NCBI RefSeq assembly: GCF_002776695.1
Contig: NZ_LFJC01000003.1
Span: forward strand, 7,738,457 to 7,802,456
From: Bradyrhizobium nitroreducens
GTDB lineage: Bacteria > Pseudomonadota > Alphaproteobacteria > Rhizobiales > Xanthobacteraceae
Direction: 5' to 3'
Length of the DNA stretch: 64,000 bases
Shown here: positions 42,542-55,681 of the stretch, one piece after another
Numbering within the stretch: position 1 is the stretch's first letter
Layout: each line of letters opens with the position of its first letter
Translations under genes and position numbers: made by a program
The notes under the pieces: generated by a model
What the model saw: the letters and a program-made list of their open reading frames with translations, nothing else
The model's database searches: none
Told to the model about the DNA's origin: nothing

Positions 42542-44914
42542 TTACGCCGCCTTTGCCTTCGCGTCCTGGATCGCGCGCCACACGCGCTCCGGGGTCAGCG
42601 GCATGTCGATGTGCTTGATGCCATAATCCGAGAGCGCATCGAGCACCGCGTTCACCACCGTCGACAGGCTGCCGGCGCAGCCGGCTTCGCCGCAGCCCTT
42701 GCTGCCGAGCGGATTGGTGGTGGCGGGTACCGGATGATCGCCGATCGTCATGTTGGGCACGTCCTCGGCGCGGGGCAGGGCGTAGTCCATCAGCGAGCCC
42801 GTGATCGGCTGGCCGCTGTCGTCGTAGCGGATGTGCTCCATCAGCGCCTGGCCGATGCCCTGGACGACACCGCCATGGAGCTGGCCGGCGACCAGCAGCG
42901 GGTTGATCACCGTGCCGAAATCGTTGACCGCGCTGTAGCGCACGATCTGCACCACGCCGGTCTCAGGATCGATCTCGACCTCGGCGACGTGGCAGCCGTT
43001 CGGGAACGCGGAGGCGACCGGTTCGCTGGTGTGATCGACATCGAGTGAGTCAGGCACGCCGTCAGGTACCTTGCCGTCATGCAAGCGCTTGGCGAGCTCC
43101 ATGATGTCGATGCTGCGATCGGTGCCGGCGATCGTGAAGCTGCCGCCTTCGAATTCGATGTCGGCTTCGGACGCTTCGAGCATGTGCGCCGCGGCGCGCT
43201 TGCCTTTCTCTATGACGAGCTTGGCAGCGCCGACGATGGCCTGGCCGGTCGCGGTGATCGAGCGCGAGCCGCCGGTCCCGTTACCGGTGTGGACGATGTC
43301 GCTGTCGCCCTGAACCAGCTTGATGCTCTCGAAGGGCACTCCTAGCTGCGCGCTCAGCACCTGCGCGAACGGCGTGGCGTGACCCTGGCCGTAGTCGAGC
43401 GTGCCGGTGATGAGCTGCACGGAGCCATCGGCATCGAACACGATCTTGCCGAGCTCGGGGCTCGGCGGCGCCGTGACCTCGAGATAGGAGCCGACCGCGA
43501 TACCGCGCAGCTTGCCGGCCTTCTTGCTCTCCTTCTTGCGCTTGGCGAAGTTCTCGTGGTCGGAGATTTCGAGCGCCTTGTTGAACACGGCCTGGAAGTC
43601 GCCGCTGTCATAGGTCACGCCGGAGGAGGCCGCGAACGGGATCTGGCTCGGCTTGATGAAGTTGCGCTTGCGCAAGGTCAGGCGGTTGATGCCCATCTCG
43701 TCGGCGGCGCGGTCGATCAGCCGCTCCATGTAATAATTGGCCTCGGGCCGGCCGGCGCCGCGGTAGGCGCCCATCAACGTGGTGTTGGTCAGCACCACCT
43801 TGATGTCGACCGCCATCAGCGGCGTGCGATAGACGCTGGAAAAGTTCTTGCCGGTGTTGAGCGAGAGCGGCCCCGGTGCGACGCCGGTGATGTAGGCGCC
43901 GAGGTTGCCGTAGCCGGACAGCTTGGCCGCGAGGAAGTGCCCTTCAGCGTCGAGCGCCAGCTCGGCATGGATCTTCTGCGCACGGCCGTGGCTGTCGGAG
44001 AGAAAGGCGGTCGAGCGCTCGTCGAGCCATTTCACCGGACGGCCCAGCGCCTTGGCCGCGTAAAGAATGCACATGTACTCGGGATAGTTGATGTTCTTCA
44101 TGCCGAAGGAGCCGCCGACATTGGCGGTGAGGATCCGCACCTTCTCGTTCGGCACCTTCAGGTTCTTGGCGAGGTTGGCGCGGTTGCCGGCGACGCCCTG
44201 GGTCGGCACCTGGATGGTGTAGCGCTCGGTCTTCTTGTCGTAGGAGGCAAGGCCGACGCGCGGCTCCATCGAGACCACGGCGACGCGGGTGTTCTCGATG
44301 TCGATCTTGGTGACATGGGCTGCGCTGGCAAAAGCCGCGTTGACCTTGTCGATGTCGCCATAATGGTAGTCGAGCGCCACGTTGTTCGGGATATGGTCGT
44401 AAAGCTGCGGCGCGCCGGGTCTGGCGGCTTCCTCGGGGTCGGTTACCGCCGGCAGCGGCTCGACGTCGAGCTCGACCGCCTCGGCGGCGTCGCGGGCCTG
44501 CGCCAGCGTCTCGGCCACCACGAAGGCGACGGGATCGCCGACGAAGCGGACCTTGTCGGTCGCCAGCGGCTGGCGGTTGGTCTGCAGCAGGGGCGAGCCG
44601 TCGCGGCTCTTCAGCGGCAGGCCGCAGGTAAAGGGGCCGTAGCCGGCGGCGTCGAGATCCTTGCCGGTCCAGACGCCCAGCACGCCCGGCATCGCCTTGG
44701 CGGCATCAATGCCGATGCCGCGGATGGTGCCGTGGGCGTGGGTGGAACGGACGACCACGGCATAGGCTTGGCCGGGCAGGTTGAAATCGTCGGTGTAGCG
44801 GCCCTTGCCGCGCACCAGCGTGTCGTCCTCCTTGCGGCGGACGGGCTGCCCGACGCCATATTTTTGCAGTGCAATAGCGTTTTCGAGCGTGGACGATTTG
44901 GTGTGTTCTTGCAT
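42542..44914 (-). CDS. CoxL-type molybdopterin hydroxylase large subunit, form II
   Basis: 790 residues from ATG 44914 (MQEHTKSSTLENAIALQKYGVGQPVRRKEDDTLVRGKGRYTDDF, stated in parts: MQEHTKSS, YGVGQPVRRKEDD). It belongs to the xanthine-oxidase-type molybdenum hydroxylases. The active-site motif is AYRGAGRPEANYYMERL, the form II (BMS/putative CODH) version rather than the AYRCSFR of true CO dehydrogenase. GGSFGMKN, GTGGSRSITATGQA and the late GCGEAGCAGS (catalytic Glu) are present. No CoxM (FAD) or CoxS (2Fe-2S) gene lies next to it, so partners must be elsewhere. Substrate unknown. Confidence 0.9.
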   Translation of the reverse strand: MQEHTKSSTLENAIALQKYGVGQPVRRKEDDTLVRGKGRYTDDFNLPGQAYAVVVRSTHAHGTIRGIGIDAAKAMPGVLGVWTGKDLDAAGYGPFTCGLPLKSRDGSPLLQTNRQPLATDKVRFVGDPVAFVVAETLAQARDAAEAVELDVEPLPAVTDPEEAARPGAPQLYDHIPNNVALDYHYGDIDKVNAAFASAAHVTKIDIENTRVAVVSMEPRVGLASYDKKTERYTIQVPTQGVAGNRANLAKNLKVPNEKVRILTANVGGSFGMKNINYPEYMCILYAAKALGRPVKWLDERSTAFLSDSHGRAQKIHAELALDAEGHFLAAKLSGYGNLGAYITGVAPGPLSLNTGKNFSSVYRTPLMAVDIKVVLTNTTLMGAYRGAGRPEANYYMERLIDRAADEMGINRLTLRKRNFIKPSQIPFAASSGVTYDSGDFQAVFNKALEISDHENFAKRKKESKKAGKLRGIAVGSYLEVTAPPSPELGKIVFDADGSVQLITGTLDYGQGHATPFAQVLSAQLGVPFESIKLVQGDSDIVHTGNGTGGSRSITATGQAIVGAAKLVIEKGKRAAAHMLEASEADIEFEGGSFTIAGTDRSIDIMELAKRLHDGKVPDGVPDSLDVDHTSEPVASAFPNGCHVAEVEIDPETGVVQIVRYSAVNDFGTVINPLLVAGQLHGGVVQGIGQALMEHIRYDDSGQPITGSLMDYALPRAEDVPNMTIGDHPVPATTNPLGSKGCGEAGCAGSLSTVVNAVLDALSDYGIKHIDMPLTPERVWRAIQDAKAKAA

Positions 44915-45126
44915 GGAATTGACCTGAAAAGCCGGCAATTGCGCGTTTTGGGGGGCGCCTAGGGGGACCGGACCACCCAAAAATAACCCACGGTCCCGTT
45001 CACGACAACGCACGAATGGGCATGGTCCCATGTGATGCGTTGTTGCGCATACCCGCCGCGCTGCTAATGTTTCAGGCGAAAAAGCAATTCCAGACCGGCC
45101 CGACCGGCCGCGGAAAGACAGTTTGT

Positions 45127-46212
45127 ATGAATGACCACACGCGGCTCCGCGACGGCCATGTAAGCCAACATGGGCCGCACGGTGAGCTGGAGGGGTCGAT
45201 GGCGACGGTGGCGTTGGCCACCGAACCGGCCGTCGCCGCGCAAGCGCCGGGAACCGGCGTCTACGCGGCGCTGGACCTCGGAACCAACAATTGCCGGCTG
45301 CTGATCGCCTGTCCGACCCAGGACGGCTTTCGCGTCGTCGATTCCTTCTCGCGCATCATTCGGCTCGGGGAGGGCGTCTCGGCAACCGGCTGCATCAGCG
45401 ATGCCGCGATCGAGCGCGCCATCGCCGCGCTCAGCATCTGCCGCGACAAGATCAATCTACGGAAAGCGCGGCGGCTGCGGCTGATCGCGACCGAAGCCTG
45501 CCGCGCGGCCTCGAATGCGGAGGGGTTCCGCAGCCGCGTCGCGGCCGAGACCGGCATCGAGCTGGAAGTGATCGACCGCGAGACCGAGGCCGCGCTCGCC
45601 GTGCTCGGCTGCTCGCCGCTGGTCGATCCCAGGGGGCGCGGCGCGATCCTGTTCGACATCGGCGGCGGCTCGACCGAGCTGGTGCGGATCGAACGCGACG
45701 CTCAAAATCCGGAGCCGCGCATCAAAGCCTGGATGTCGATCCCCTATGGCGTGGTCACGCTCGCCGAGCAGTTCGGCGGCCGCGACGTCACGCCGGAGAT
45801 CTATGCCGCGATGGAGCAGGAGGTCGCAAGCCACGTCACGCCGTTTGCTGCAGAGCATGGCCGCGATCTCACCGATATGCACCTGCTCGGCACCTCGGGC
45901 ACGGTGACGACGCTCGCCGGCATCCATCTCAATCTCGCGCGCTACGACCGCCGCCGCATCGACAGCGTCTGGATGAACGATTCCGACATCACCGCGACCA
46001 TCAACAAGCTGCTCGGCATGAGCTACGAGGAGCGCGCCAACAACAGCTGCATCAGCGTCGAGCGCGCCGATCTCGTGCTCGCCGGCTGCGCCATCCTCGA
46101 TGCCATCCGCCGCGCCTTTCCGCTGCCGCGCCTGCGCGTCGCCGACCGGGGCCTGCGCGAGGGCATGCTGGTCGAGATGATGCGCGAGGACGGCGCACTC
46201 AGGAGCTGGTGA
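45127..46212 (+). CDS. ppx: Ppx/GppA-family exopolyphosphatase
   Basis: 361 residues from ATG 45127. An ATG at 45199, preceded by GGAGGGG, is an equally plausible start that would drop a poorly conserved 24-residue leader. The actin-like core begins VYAALDLGTNNCRLLIA, phosphate-1 loop, then ATEACRAASNAEGF and ILFDIGGGSTELVRIE, phosphate-2; LGTSGTVTTLAG is the third loop. Enzymes of this family remove phosphate from polyphosphate or pppGpp. It lies 2 bp upstream of rlmE on the same strand, an arrangement common in alphaproteobacteria. The substrate between polyP and pppGpp cannot be told. Confidence 0.93.
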   Translation: MNDHTRLRDGHVSQHGPHGELEGSMATVALATEPAVAAQAPGTGVYAALDLGTNNCRLLIACPTQDGFRVVDSFSRIIRLGEGVSATGCISDAAIERAIAALSICRDKINLRKARRLRLIATEACRAASNAEGFRSRVAAETGIELEVIDRETEAALAVLGCSPLVDPRGRGAILFDIGGGSTELVRIERDAQNPEPRIKAWMSIPYGVVTLAEQFGGRDVTPEIYAAMEQEVASHVTPFAAEHGRDLTDMHLLGTSGTVTTLAGIHLNLARYDRRRIDSVWMNDSDITATINKLLGMSYEERANNSCISVERADLVLAGCAILDAIRRAFPLPRLRVADRGLREGMLVEMMREDGALRSW

Positions 46213-46213
46213 G

Positions 46214-46906
46214 ATGGCCAAGGACACCACCGGCCGCTTGCACGTCCAAGTCAAGACCAAGGTCAAGACCGGCGGCAAGCGCAAATTGTCGTCGAAGCTC
46301 TGGCTCGAACGCCAGCTCAACGATCCCTATGTCGCCAAAGCCAAGGCCGCGGGCTATCGCTCGCGCGCCGCGTTCAAGCTTCTGGAGATGGACGACAAGT
46401 TTCGCTTCCTGAAGCCCGGCATGGCCGTGGTCGACCTTGGCGCTGCGCCCGGCGGCTGGAGCCAGATCGCCGCCAAGCGCGTCGGCTCCACCGAGGGCAA
46501 AGGCAAGGTCGTTGCGATCGATCTGTTGGAGATGCCCGAGATTCCCGGCGTCGACTTCGCCCAGCTCGACTTCATGGACAATGACGCGCCCGAAAAGCTC
46601 ACCGCGATGCTGGGCGGCGGCGCCGACGTCGTGATGTCCGACATGGCCGCCAATACCACCGGCCACCGCAAGACCGACCAGCTTCGCATCGTCGGCCTGG
46701 TCGAGACCGCTGCCGCGTTCGCCTGCGACGTGCTGAAGCCCGGCGGCACCTTCCTGGCAAAGACCTTCCAGAGCGGAGCCGACGCCGATCTGCTCGCCCA
46801 GCTCAAGCGCGACTTCGCCACCGTGCGCCACGTCAAGCCGGCCGCGAGCCGGCAGGACTCCTCGGAACGCTACGTGCTGGCCACGGGATTTCGCGGCGGG
46901 ACCTGA
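46214..46906 (+). CDS. rlmE: 23S rRNA (uridine-2552-2'-O)-methyltransferase RlmE/FtsJ
   Basis: 230-residue FtsJ-type 2'-O-methyltransferase. A lysine-rich N terminus (VKTKVKTGGKRKL) precedes SKLWLERQLNDPYVAKAKAAGYRSRAAFKLLEMDDKF, in which the first catalytic Lys lies. The SAM loop is VVDLGAAPGGWSQIA, DVVMSDMAANTTGH holds the catalytic Asp, and LAKTF the second Lys, giving the K-D-K-E set. It methylates U2552 of 23S rRNA, late in 50S assembly. Starts 1 bp after ppx stop region (ATG at 46214), so the two are cotranscribed. Confidence 0.96.
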   Translation: MAKDTTGRLHVQVKTKVKTGGKRKLSSKLWLERQLNDPYVAKAKAAGYRSRAAFKLLEMDDKFRFLKPGMAVVDLGAAPGGWSQIAAKRVGSTEGKGKVVAIDLLEMPEIPGVDFAQLDFMDNDAPEKLTAMLGGGADVVMSDMAANTTGHRKTDQLRIVGLVETAAAFACDVLKPGGTFLAKTFQSGADADLLAQLKRDFATVRHVKPAASRQDSSERYVLATGFRGGT

Positions 46907-47014
46907 GCGCGCGCCCCGTCCTTCTCGAAGGATGGCCACAGGCGAAATCTCCCATCTGCGATTGCAACATCAACCCCGGTTGATCGTAGCCGCGGTGCGC
47001 GCGGCGCGCCGGAA

Positions 47015-49579
<2,565 letters not shown>

Positions 49580-49625
49580 GGCGCCGCGGCCTCGCGCGGC
49601 CGTTAGAGGTGATTTCGGAGAGCAG

Positions 49626-50315
49626 ATGTCGACCAGTGTGCTCGTTGTTGAGGATGCGCCGGAAATCCGGCTGATGCTGACCTCGTTCCTGAGGGAGCAG
49701 GGCATGGCCGCGCATGGCTTGGCGACCGGCGCCGAGCTGCGCACCGCCTTGCCCAAGCTTCGGCCCGACATCGTCCTGCTCGATATCAACCTTCCTGACG
49801 CCGACGGCATCGCGCTGGCGCGCGAGTTGCGGCTCGGCGAAAAATGCGGCCTGATCTTCGTCACCAGCCGCGACTCCGAGGACGACATGCTGTCCGGCCT
49901 CGATGCCGGCGGAGACGATTACGTCTCCAAGCCGATCAATCTGCGCACGCTGCTGGCCCGAATCCGCAGCGTGTTGCGGCGGACGACGGAATCGATCATC
50001 ACCTTCGACGGCTGGATCCTCGATCCGGTCCGGCGCGAGCTGTTCCGCCCTGATGGAAGCATGGTCCAGTTGACCGCGGGGGAGTTCAACATCCTCGTGG
50101 CGCTGGCCTCGCACATGACGCAGCCGCTCAGTCGCGACTTCCTGCTCGACGTCATCTCGAACCGCGATCCCAGGGAGATCAGCGAGCACACCGTCGACAA
50201 CCTGATCGTGCGGCTGCGCCGGAAGATGCAGCTTGGCAGTGTCGCCGCGCCGATCGCGACGGTGCGCGGCGTCGGCTACGCCCTGGTTCCGCTGCAGCCG
50301 GCAACCCGATCCTGA
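49626..50315 (+). CDS. OmpR-family response regulator
   Basis: 229 residues. The receiver has VLVVEDAPEIR with the acidic pair at 9-10, phospho-acceptor Asp53 in LLDINLPDADG, and the switch Lys in YVSKPINL. The C-terminal winged helix is typical: QLTAGEFNILVALASHM, LLDVISNRDPREISEHTVDNLIVRLRRKMQ, then VRGVGYALVP. It is the likely output of the preceding hybrid kinase through the Hpt domain, as in TorR. AGATGATTTCGGAGAG provides the ribosome site before ATG 49626. Regulated genes are not evident; the next gene is a convergent MFS exporter. Confidence 0.95.
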   Translation: MSTSVLVVEDAPEIRLMLTSFLREQGMAAHGLATGAELRTALPKLRPDIVLLDINLPDADGIALARELRLGEKCGLIFVTSRDSEDDMLSGLDAGGDDYVSKPINLRTLLARIRSVLRRTTESIITFDGWILDPVRRELFRPDGSMVQLTAGEFNILVALASHMTQPLSRDFLLDVISNRDPREISEHTVDNLIVRLRRKMQLGSVAAPIATVRGVGYALVPLQPATRS

Positions 50316-50337
50316 GACGCCTGGGCCGCCGCAGCTT

Positions 50338-51828
50338 TCATCCCAGCCGCTGATCCCGCACGTCCTGCGTATCCTCGGATGCCGCCTTGACGCCGGCCTT
50401 CTCCGCGCCCTTGCCGGCGCCCTTGCGGCTCGCAATCTCCACCGCCTTGCGGCCGGAGATTTCGTGGCCGGCATCCGCAGGCATCTGCCAGAAGAACCAG
50501 CTCGACGCCGCCGAGGTCAGCGCGACCACGAGGAAGGCCGGTGCGAACACGGTGGCGTCGATCTCGCTGACATGGTGGAACCACATCGTCGTCTCCACGC
50601 AGGCCGCACCGACGGCGACGCCGGCCGAGACCGCCAGCTGCTGGTTGACGCTGACTAGCGTCGTTGCGCGGCTCATCTGCGCAGTCTCGACGTCGGCATA
50701 GGCGACCGTGTTGATGGCGGTGAACTCCAGCGAGCGGAAGAAGCCGCCGACCACCAGGATGACCATGATGATGAGCAGCGGCGTCGTCACCGTGAACAGC
50801 GCGCAGACGGCGAGGAAGAACGCGCTGACGATCGCGTTCACCGTCATCAGGTTGCGGAAGCCGAAAGTGCGGATGAGGCGCGCCGCCAGCGTCTTCATGC
50901 CCATGGCCCCGAGCGAGGAGGCAAAGGTGACGAGGCCTGAATGGAACGGCGACAGACCGAAGCCGATCTGCATCAAGAGCGGCAGCAGGAACGGCAGCGC
51001 GCCGATGCCGAGCCGGAACAGGAAGCCGCCGAACACGGCCGCCCGCAGCGTCGGCAGCTTCAGGAGGGAGAAATCGAGCACCGGCGAGCCGGTACGCCGG
51101 GCGTGCATGACGTAGAGCGTCATCGAGATCGCGCCGCCGGCGATCAGCGCCGCGACCGTGCTCCACGGCAGCAGGTTCAGCCCGGCAACCGACAGGCCGA
51201 AGGCGATGCCTGCGAGCCCGATGCCGGCGAGCACCATGCCGTAGAGATCGAACGGCTCGCGTTCCTCGCTCTTGATCGGGTCGATGAACTTCAGCGCCAT
51301 GAAGATGCCGAGCAGCCCGATCGGGATGTTGATCAGGAAGATCCAGTGCCACGACGCGTAGGTCGTGATGAAGCCGCCGAGCGGCGGCCCGATCACCGGA
51401 CCGATCAGGGCAGGGACCGTCACCCACGCCATGGCGTTGACCAGCGCGCTCTTGTCCACCGAGCGCAGCAGCACGAGGCGCCCGACCGGCGTCATCATCG
51501 CCCCGCCCATGCCCTGCAGGATGCGCGCGAACACGAAATCGGTGACCGAGGACGACAGCGCGCAGCCGACCGAGCCGACCATGAACACGCCGACCGCGAT
51601 CGCGAACACCATCCGCGCGCCGAACCGGTCGGCGGTCCAGCCACTCGCCGGGATGAACACCGCGAGCGACAGCAGATAGGAGGTGATCGCGAGCTTCAGC
51701 GTCAGCGGACTGGTGCCGATGTCGGCCGCGATCGCCGGCAGCGAGGTGGCGATCACCGTCGAGTCCATGTTCTCCATGAACAGTGCGGTGGCCACGATCA
51801 GCGGAATGATGCGTTGCTTGTCGACCAT
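50338..51828 (-). CDS. DHA2-family MFS drug exporter (EmrB/QacA-like)
   Basis: 496 residues from ATG 51828 (MVDKQRIIPLIVATALFMENMDSTVIATSLPAIA); upstream frame is not used. Fourteen membrane helices. The DHA2 signatures are NMDSTVIATSLP in helix 1, GWTADRFGARMVF after helix 2 (motif A), and GRLVLLRSV with GPPLGG in the central region (motif C-like GPVIGPPLGG). It pumps hydrophobic compounds outward using the proton gradient. It converges with the response regulator gene, leaving 22 bp. The C terminus has a basic tail (KGAGKGAEKAGVKAASEDT). No membrane-fusion (EmrA) partner is adjacent. Confidence 0.93.
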   Translation of the reverse strand: MVDKQRIIPLIVATALFMENMDSTVIATSLPAIAADIGTSPLTLKLAITSYLLSLAVFIPASGWTADRFGARMVFAIAVGVFMVGSVGCALSSSVTDFVFARILQGMGGAMMTPVGRLVLLRSVDKSALVNAMAWVTVPALIGPVIGPPLGGFITTYASWHWIFLINIPIGLLGIFMALKFIDPIKSEEREPFDLYGMVLAGIGLAGIAFGLSVAGLNLLPWSTVAALIAGGAISMTLYVMHARRTGSPVLDFSLLKLPTLRAAVFGGFLFRLGIGALPFLLPLLMQIGFGLSPFHSGLVTFASSLGAMGMKTLAARLIRTFGFRNLMTVNAIVSAFFLAVCALFTVTTPLLIIMVILVVGGFFRSLEFTAINTVAYADVETAQMSRATTLVSVNQQLAVSAGVAVGAACVETTMWFHHVSEIDATVFAPAFLVVALTSAASSWFFWQMPADAGHEISGRKAVEIASRKGAGKGAEKAGVKAASEDTQDVRDQRLG

Positions 51829-51982
51829 GACGGATTGGTAAGGGAAATCGGAAGGAGAGGCCGTTTGCGGCTTATCACCGGCGCTCGCCTGCGACCATTG
51901 CGGATCGGCGCATAGCACCTAAATCCTGCGTGACACGGTCTGGCCCCTCCGTCATGCCGGGGCGCACGGCTTCTCACTCTCT

Positions 51983-52090
51983 CGTCATTCCGGGGCGCGC
52001 CAATTGGCGCGAACCCGGAATCCATCGGGATGCGGGCACCGCCGGGACATGGATTCCGGGTTCGCGACTTCGTCGCGCCCCGGAATGACG
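51983..52090. repeat. Extragenic palindrome, CGTCATTCCGGGGC family, copy 2
   Basis: Left arm CGTCATTCCGGGGCGCGCC..GCGAACCCGGAATCCAT and right arm ATGGATTCCGGGTTCGCGA..GCGCCCCGGAATGACG are near-perfect complements. A shorter related piece (TCATGCCGGGGCGCACGG) lies at 51952-51969. Sits in the MFS-guaB divergent gap. Confidence 0.9.
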
Positions 52091-52312
52091 GCGGAGGGAG
52101 GGCGGACCGGCCATCCCCGCCGATACCACCCAAAAAAGCCTGTGCATGGCTGGCCAGCGGTCCGAATTGCTTTGATTCGTCACGTGGCCGTGCTATCGAC
52201 CCGCGTCAACCCCACCGATGGGCTCCGATTCTCAAGGCGATGCCGCAAGGTACGCCGAGGGCGGCGCTCATCCATTAGCATTTGCGGCAAGGCCGCAGGA
52301 AGGAGTTGGCAA

Positions 52313-53806
<1,494 letters not shown>

Positions 53807-53829
53807 TCGCTCCGTCCTCGTCCGCGGCG

Positions 53830-53993
53830 CTCTCGTGCCCCGGACGCAGCGCAGCACCCCCGGCGATGCGAAGCGTCGTCCGGTGTGATGCGCTGCAGAG
53901 CCGGGGCCCATGTCTCCGAACATACCGTGTTGCCTGCTGGGTCCCGGCTCTGCGCAGCAGCGCAAGAGCGCTGCAGCGCGTCCGGGACACGAG
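53830..53993. repeat. Extragenic palindrome after guaB, GTGCCCCGGACGC family
   Basis: CTCGTGCCCCGGACGCAGCG on the left pairs with GCAGCGCGTCCGGGACACGAG on the right, and an inner pair GCAGAGCCGGGGCCCA / GGTCCCGGCTCTGC extends the hairpin. Lies between guaB and the downstream oxidoreductase and probably protects or ends the guaB transcript. Confidence 0.87.
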
Positions 53994-54094
53994 AGCTGCC
54001 TGTGCCGCTGCGTCTATGCGCTCCACCGCTTTTGTATTGACGCGCCTCGCTCCCTCCGCTTCCGTTCACGCCGAAACACAATTCGGAGGAAGCC

Positions 54095-55117
54095 ATGTCC
54101 CAAGCAAAGCGCATCGTTCTCGCCGCGCGTCCCGTCGGCGAGCCCAAGCCGTCTGATTTTCGTCTGGAGGAATTCGCGGTGCCGACGCCCGGCGCGGGCG
54201 AAGTGCTGCTGCGTACGATCTGGCTGTCGCTCGATCCTTATATGCGCGGGCGCATGAGTGAGGGACCGTCTTATGCCGCACCGGTGCCGGTCGGCGGCGT
54301 GATGGAAGGCGAGGCGGTGAGCGAGGTCGCGGCCTCCAACAATCCTGACTTTGCGGTAGGCGACATCGTTCGCATCCGCTCGGGCTGGCAGACGCATGCG
54401 ATCTCGAATGGCAAGGGCCTGATCAAGGTCGATCCGAAACTCGGTCCGATCTCGACCTCGATCGGCGTGCTCGGTATGCCCGGCATGACCGCGTATACGG
54501 GCCTGCTCGACATCGGCAAGCCACAAGCAGGCGAGACTGTCGTCGTCGCCGGCGCCTCCGGTGCGGTCGGCTCGGCGGTGGGGCAGATCGCCAGGATCAA
54601 GGGCGCACGCGCAGTCGGCATTGCCGGCGGCAAGGACAAGTGCGACTACGTGGTGAAGGAGCTCGGCTTCGATGCCTGCATCGACCACCGCGATCCCGAT
54701 CTCGCTGCCAAGCTGAAGGACGCCTGCCCGAAAGGCATCGACGTCTATTTCGAGAATGTCGGCGGTGCCGTGTTCGAGGCGGTGTTCCCGCTGCTCAACC
54801 CGTTTGCGCGCGTGCCGGTCTGCGGCCTGATCGCGCATTACAACGACACCGAGGCCAAGGCGCCGAAATGGGCCGCCAGCATGATGCGCGCGACGCTGAC
54901 CAAGCGGCTGACCTTCCGCGGCTTCATCGTCTCCGACTTCGCCTCCCGCCACGGCGACTTCCTGCGCGACATGTCGGGATGGGTTCGCGACGGCAAGGTC
55001 AAGTACAAGGAGTTCGTCACCGAAGGCTTGGAGAGCGCGCCCGGTGCCTTCATGGGCCTGTTGAAGGGCGCCAATTTCGGCAAGCAGCTGGTCCGGGTCG
55101 GGCCGGACAAGGCCTAG
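54095..55117 (+). CDS. NADPH-dependent MDR oxidoreductase (CurA/leukotriene-B4-type)
   Basis: 340-residue zinc-independent medium-chain reductase. The opening KRIVLAARPVGEPKPSDFRLEE and TIWLSLDPYMRGRMSEGPSY are characteristic, with the nucleotide loop VVVAGASGAVGSAVGQIA near residue 150 and then VGIAGGKDKCDYVVKELGFDA, where the Lys/Arg after the strand favours NADPH. YFENVGGAVFEAV is the catalytic-side block. Members such as CurA reduce the double bond of curcumin or other alkenal/one compounds. The gene follows a palindromic repeat after guaB and has its own AATTCGGAGGAAGCC ribosome site. Substrate unknown. Confidence 0.92.
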   Translation: MSQAKRIVLAARPVGEPKPSDFRLEEFAVPTPGAGEVLLRTIWLSLDPYMRGRMSEGPSYAAPVPVGGVMEGEAVSEVAASNNPDFAVGDIVRIRSGWQTHAISNGKGLIKVDPKLGPISTSIGVLGMPGMTAYTGLLDIGKPQAGETVVVAGASGAVGSAVGQIARIKGARAVGIAGGKDKCDYVVKELGFDACIDHRDPDLAAKLKDACPKGIDVYFENVGGAVFEAVFPLLNPFARVPVCGLIAHYNDTEAKAPKWAASMMRATLTKRLTFRGFIVSDFASRHGDFLRDMSGWVRDGKVKYKEFVTEGLESAPGAFMGLLKGANFGKQLVRVGPDKA

Positions 55118-55176
55118 GCGTGATCCGGAAAAGTGCGAAGCGGTTCTCCGGAGGATGATGCCCAAACAACAACCTA

Positions 55177-55196
55177 AAGCGCGACTCATCGCGCTT
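55177..55196 (+). terminator. Hairpin after the oxidoreductase gene
   Basis: AAGCGCGA-CTCA-TCGCGCTT is a perfect 8-bp stem with a 4-nt loop, 60 bp after the oxidoreductase stop. There is no clean T-run, so it may be a transcript end or mRNA-stabilising element. The preceding ATCCGGAAAAGTGCGAAGCGG is a common rhizobial intergenic repeat. Confidence 0.5.
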
Positions 55197-55368
55197 GAGG
55201 CGACAGGGAGTGGGACTCACGTGGCTCGAGAGCCACACGCCTGATGGGGATAGTTAAAAAAGAGTCACCAAATGGTCACACCTGCCCGCAAAAGCCGCAG
55301 GTGTGACCGGCCGTTCATTGACGGGCCCGCGAAGGCATTGAATCATCGCGCATATTTCAGGTGCTGCG

Positions 55369-55668
55369 ATGTTAGAGATCAGTGTTTTCTGCGTAATCCT
55401 GCTGGCCGCCGGCTATTGGACGGCCATGTTCATCATGGGCCGTCGCGACGACGTCATCCACGGCAAGTTCGTCCATGTCGACGAGGAGGGCGGTCTGACC
55501 CGCCCCTCGATGCCGACACCGCCGCCGCCATTCCCGAAGCGTCCGGTCAAGGCCGCATTGCCTGTCAGGCAGCCGCCCGCCAATGATCTCGCGGCCAAGC
55601 CGGTGAACAGCGAGGCGCTGCAGTCCTTGCTCGCTGCGATCCAGCAGGACCTCAAGAGCGTCGCCTGA
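55369..55668 (+). CDS. Small membrane-anchored protein of unknown function
   Basis: 99 residues. An N-terminal hydrophobic segment VFCVILLAAGYWTAMFIMG (about 6-24) is followed by a charged turn RRDDVIHGKFVHVDEEGG and a proline-rich, probably extended region (PSMPTPPPPFPKRPVK). The C terminus is a short helix (SEALQSLLAAIQQDLKSVA). The layout suggests a single-span inner-membrane protein with a cytoplasmic, Pro-rich tail, of a type common in Bradyrhizobium. No family recognised. It converges on the metallophosphoesterase gene 14 bp away. Confidence 0.65.
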   Translation: MLEISVFCVILLAAGYWTAMFIMGRRDDVIHGKFVHVDEEGGLTRPSMPTPPPPFPKRPVKAALPVRQPPANDLAAKPVNSEALQSLLAAIQQDLKSVA

Positions 55669-55681
55669 GCGGCCGAGCGCG

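Noticed and set aside
52091..52312. Guanine or other riboswitch before guaB
   Set aside because: No conserved purine-riboswitch core was recognised; the leader is mainly palindromic repeat and unremarkable sequence.
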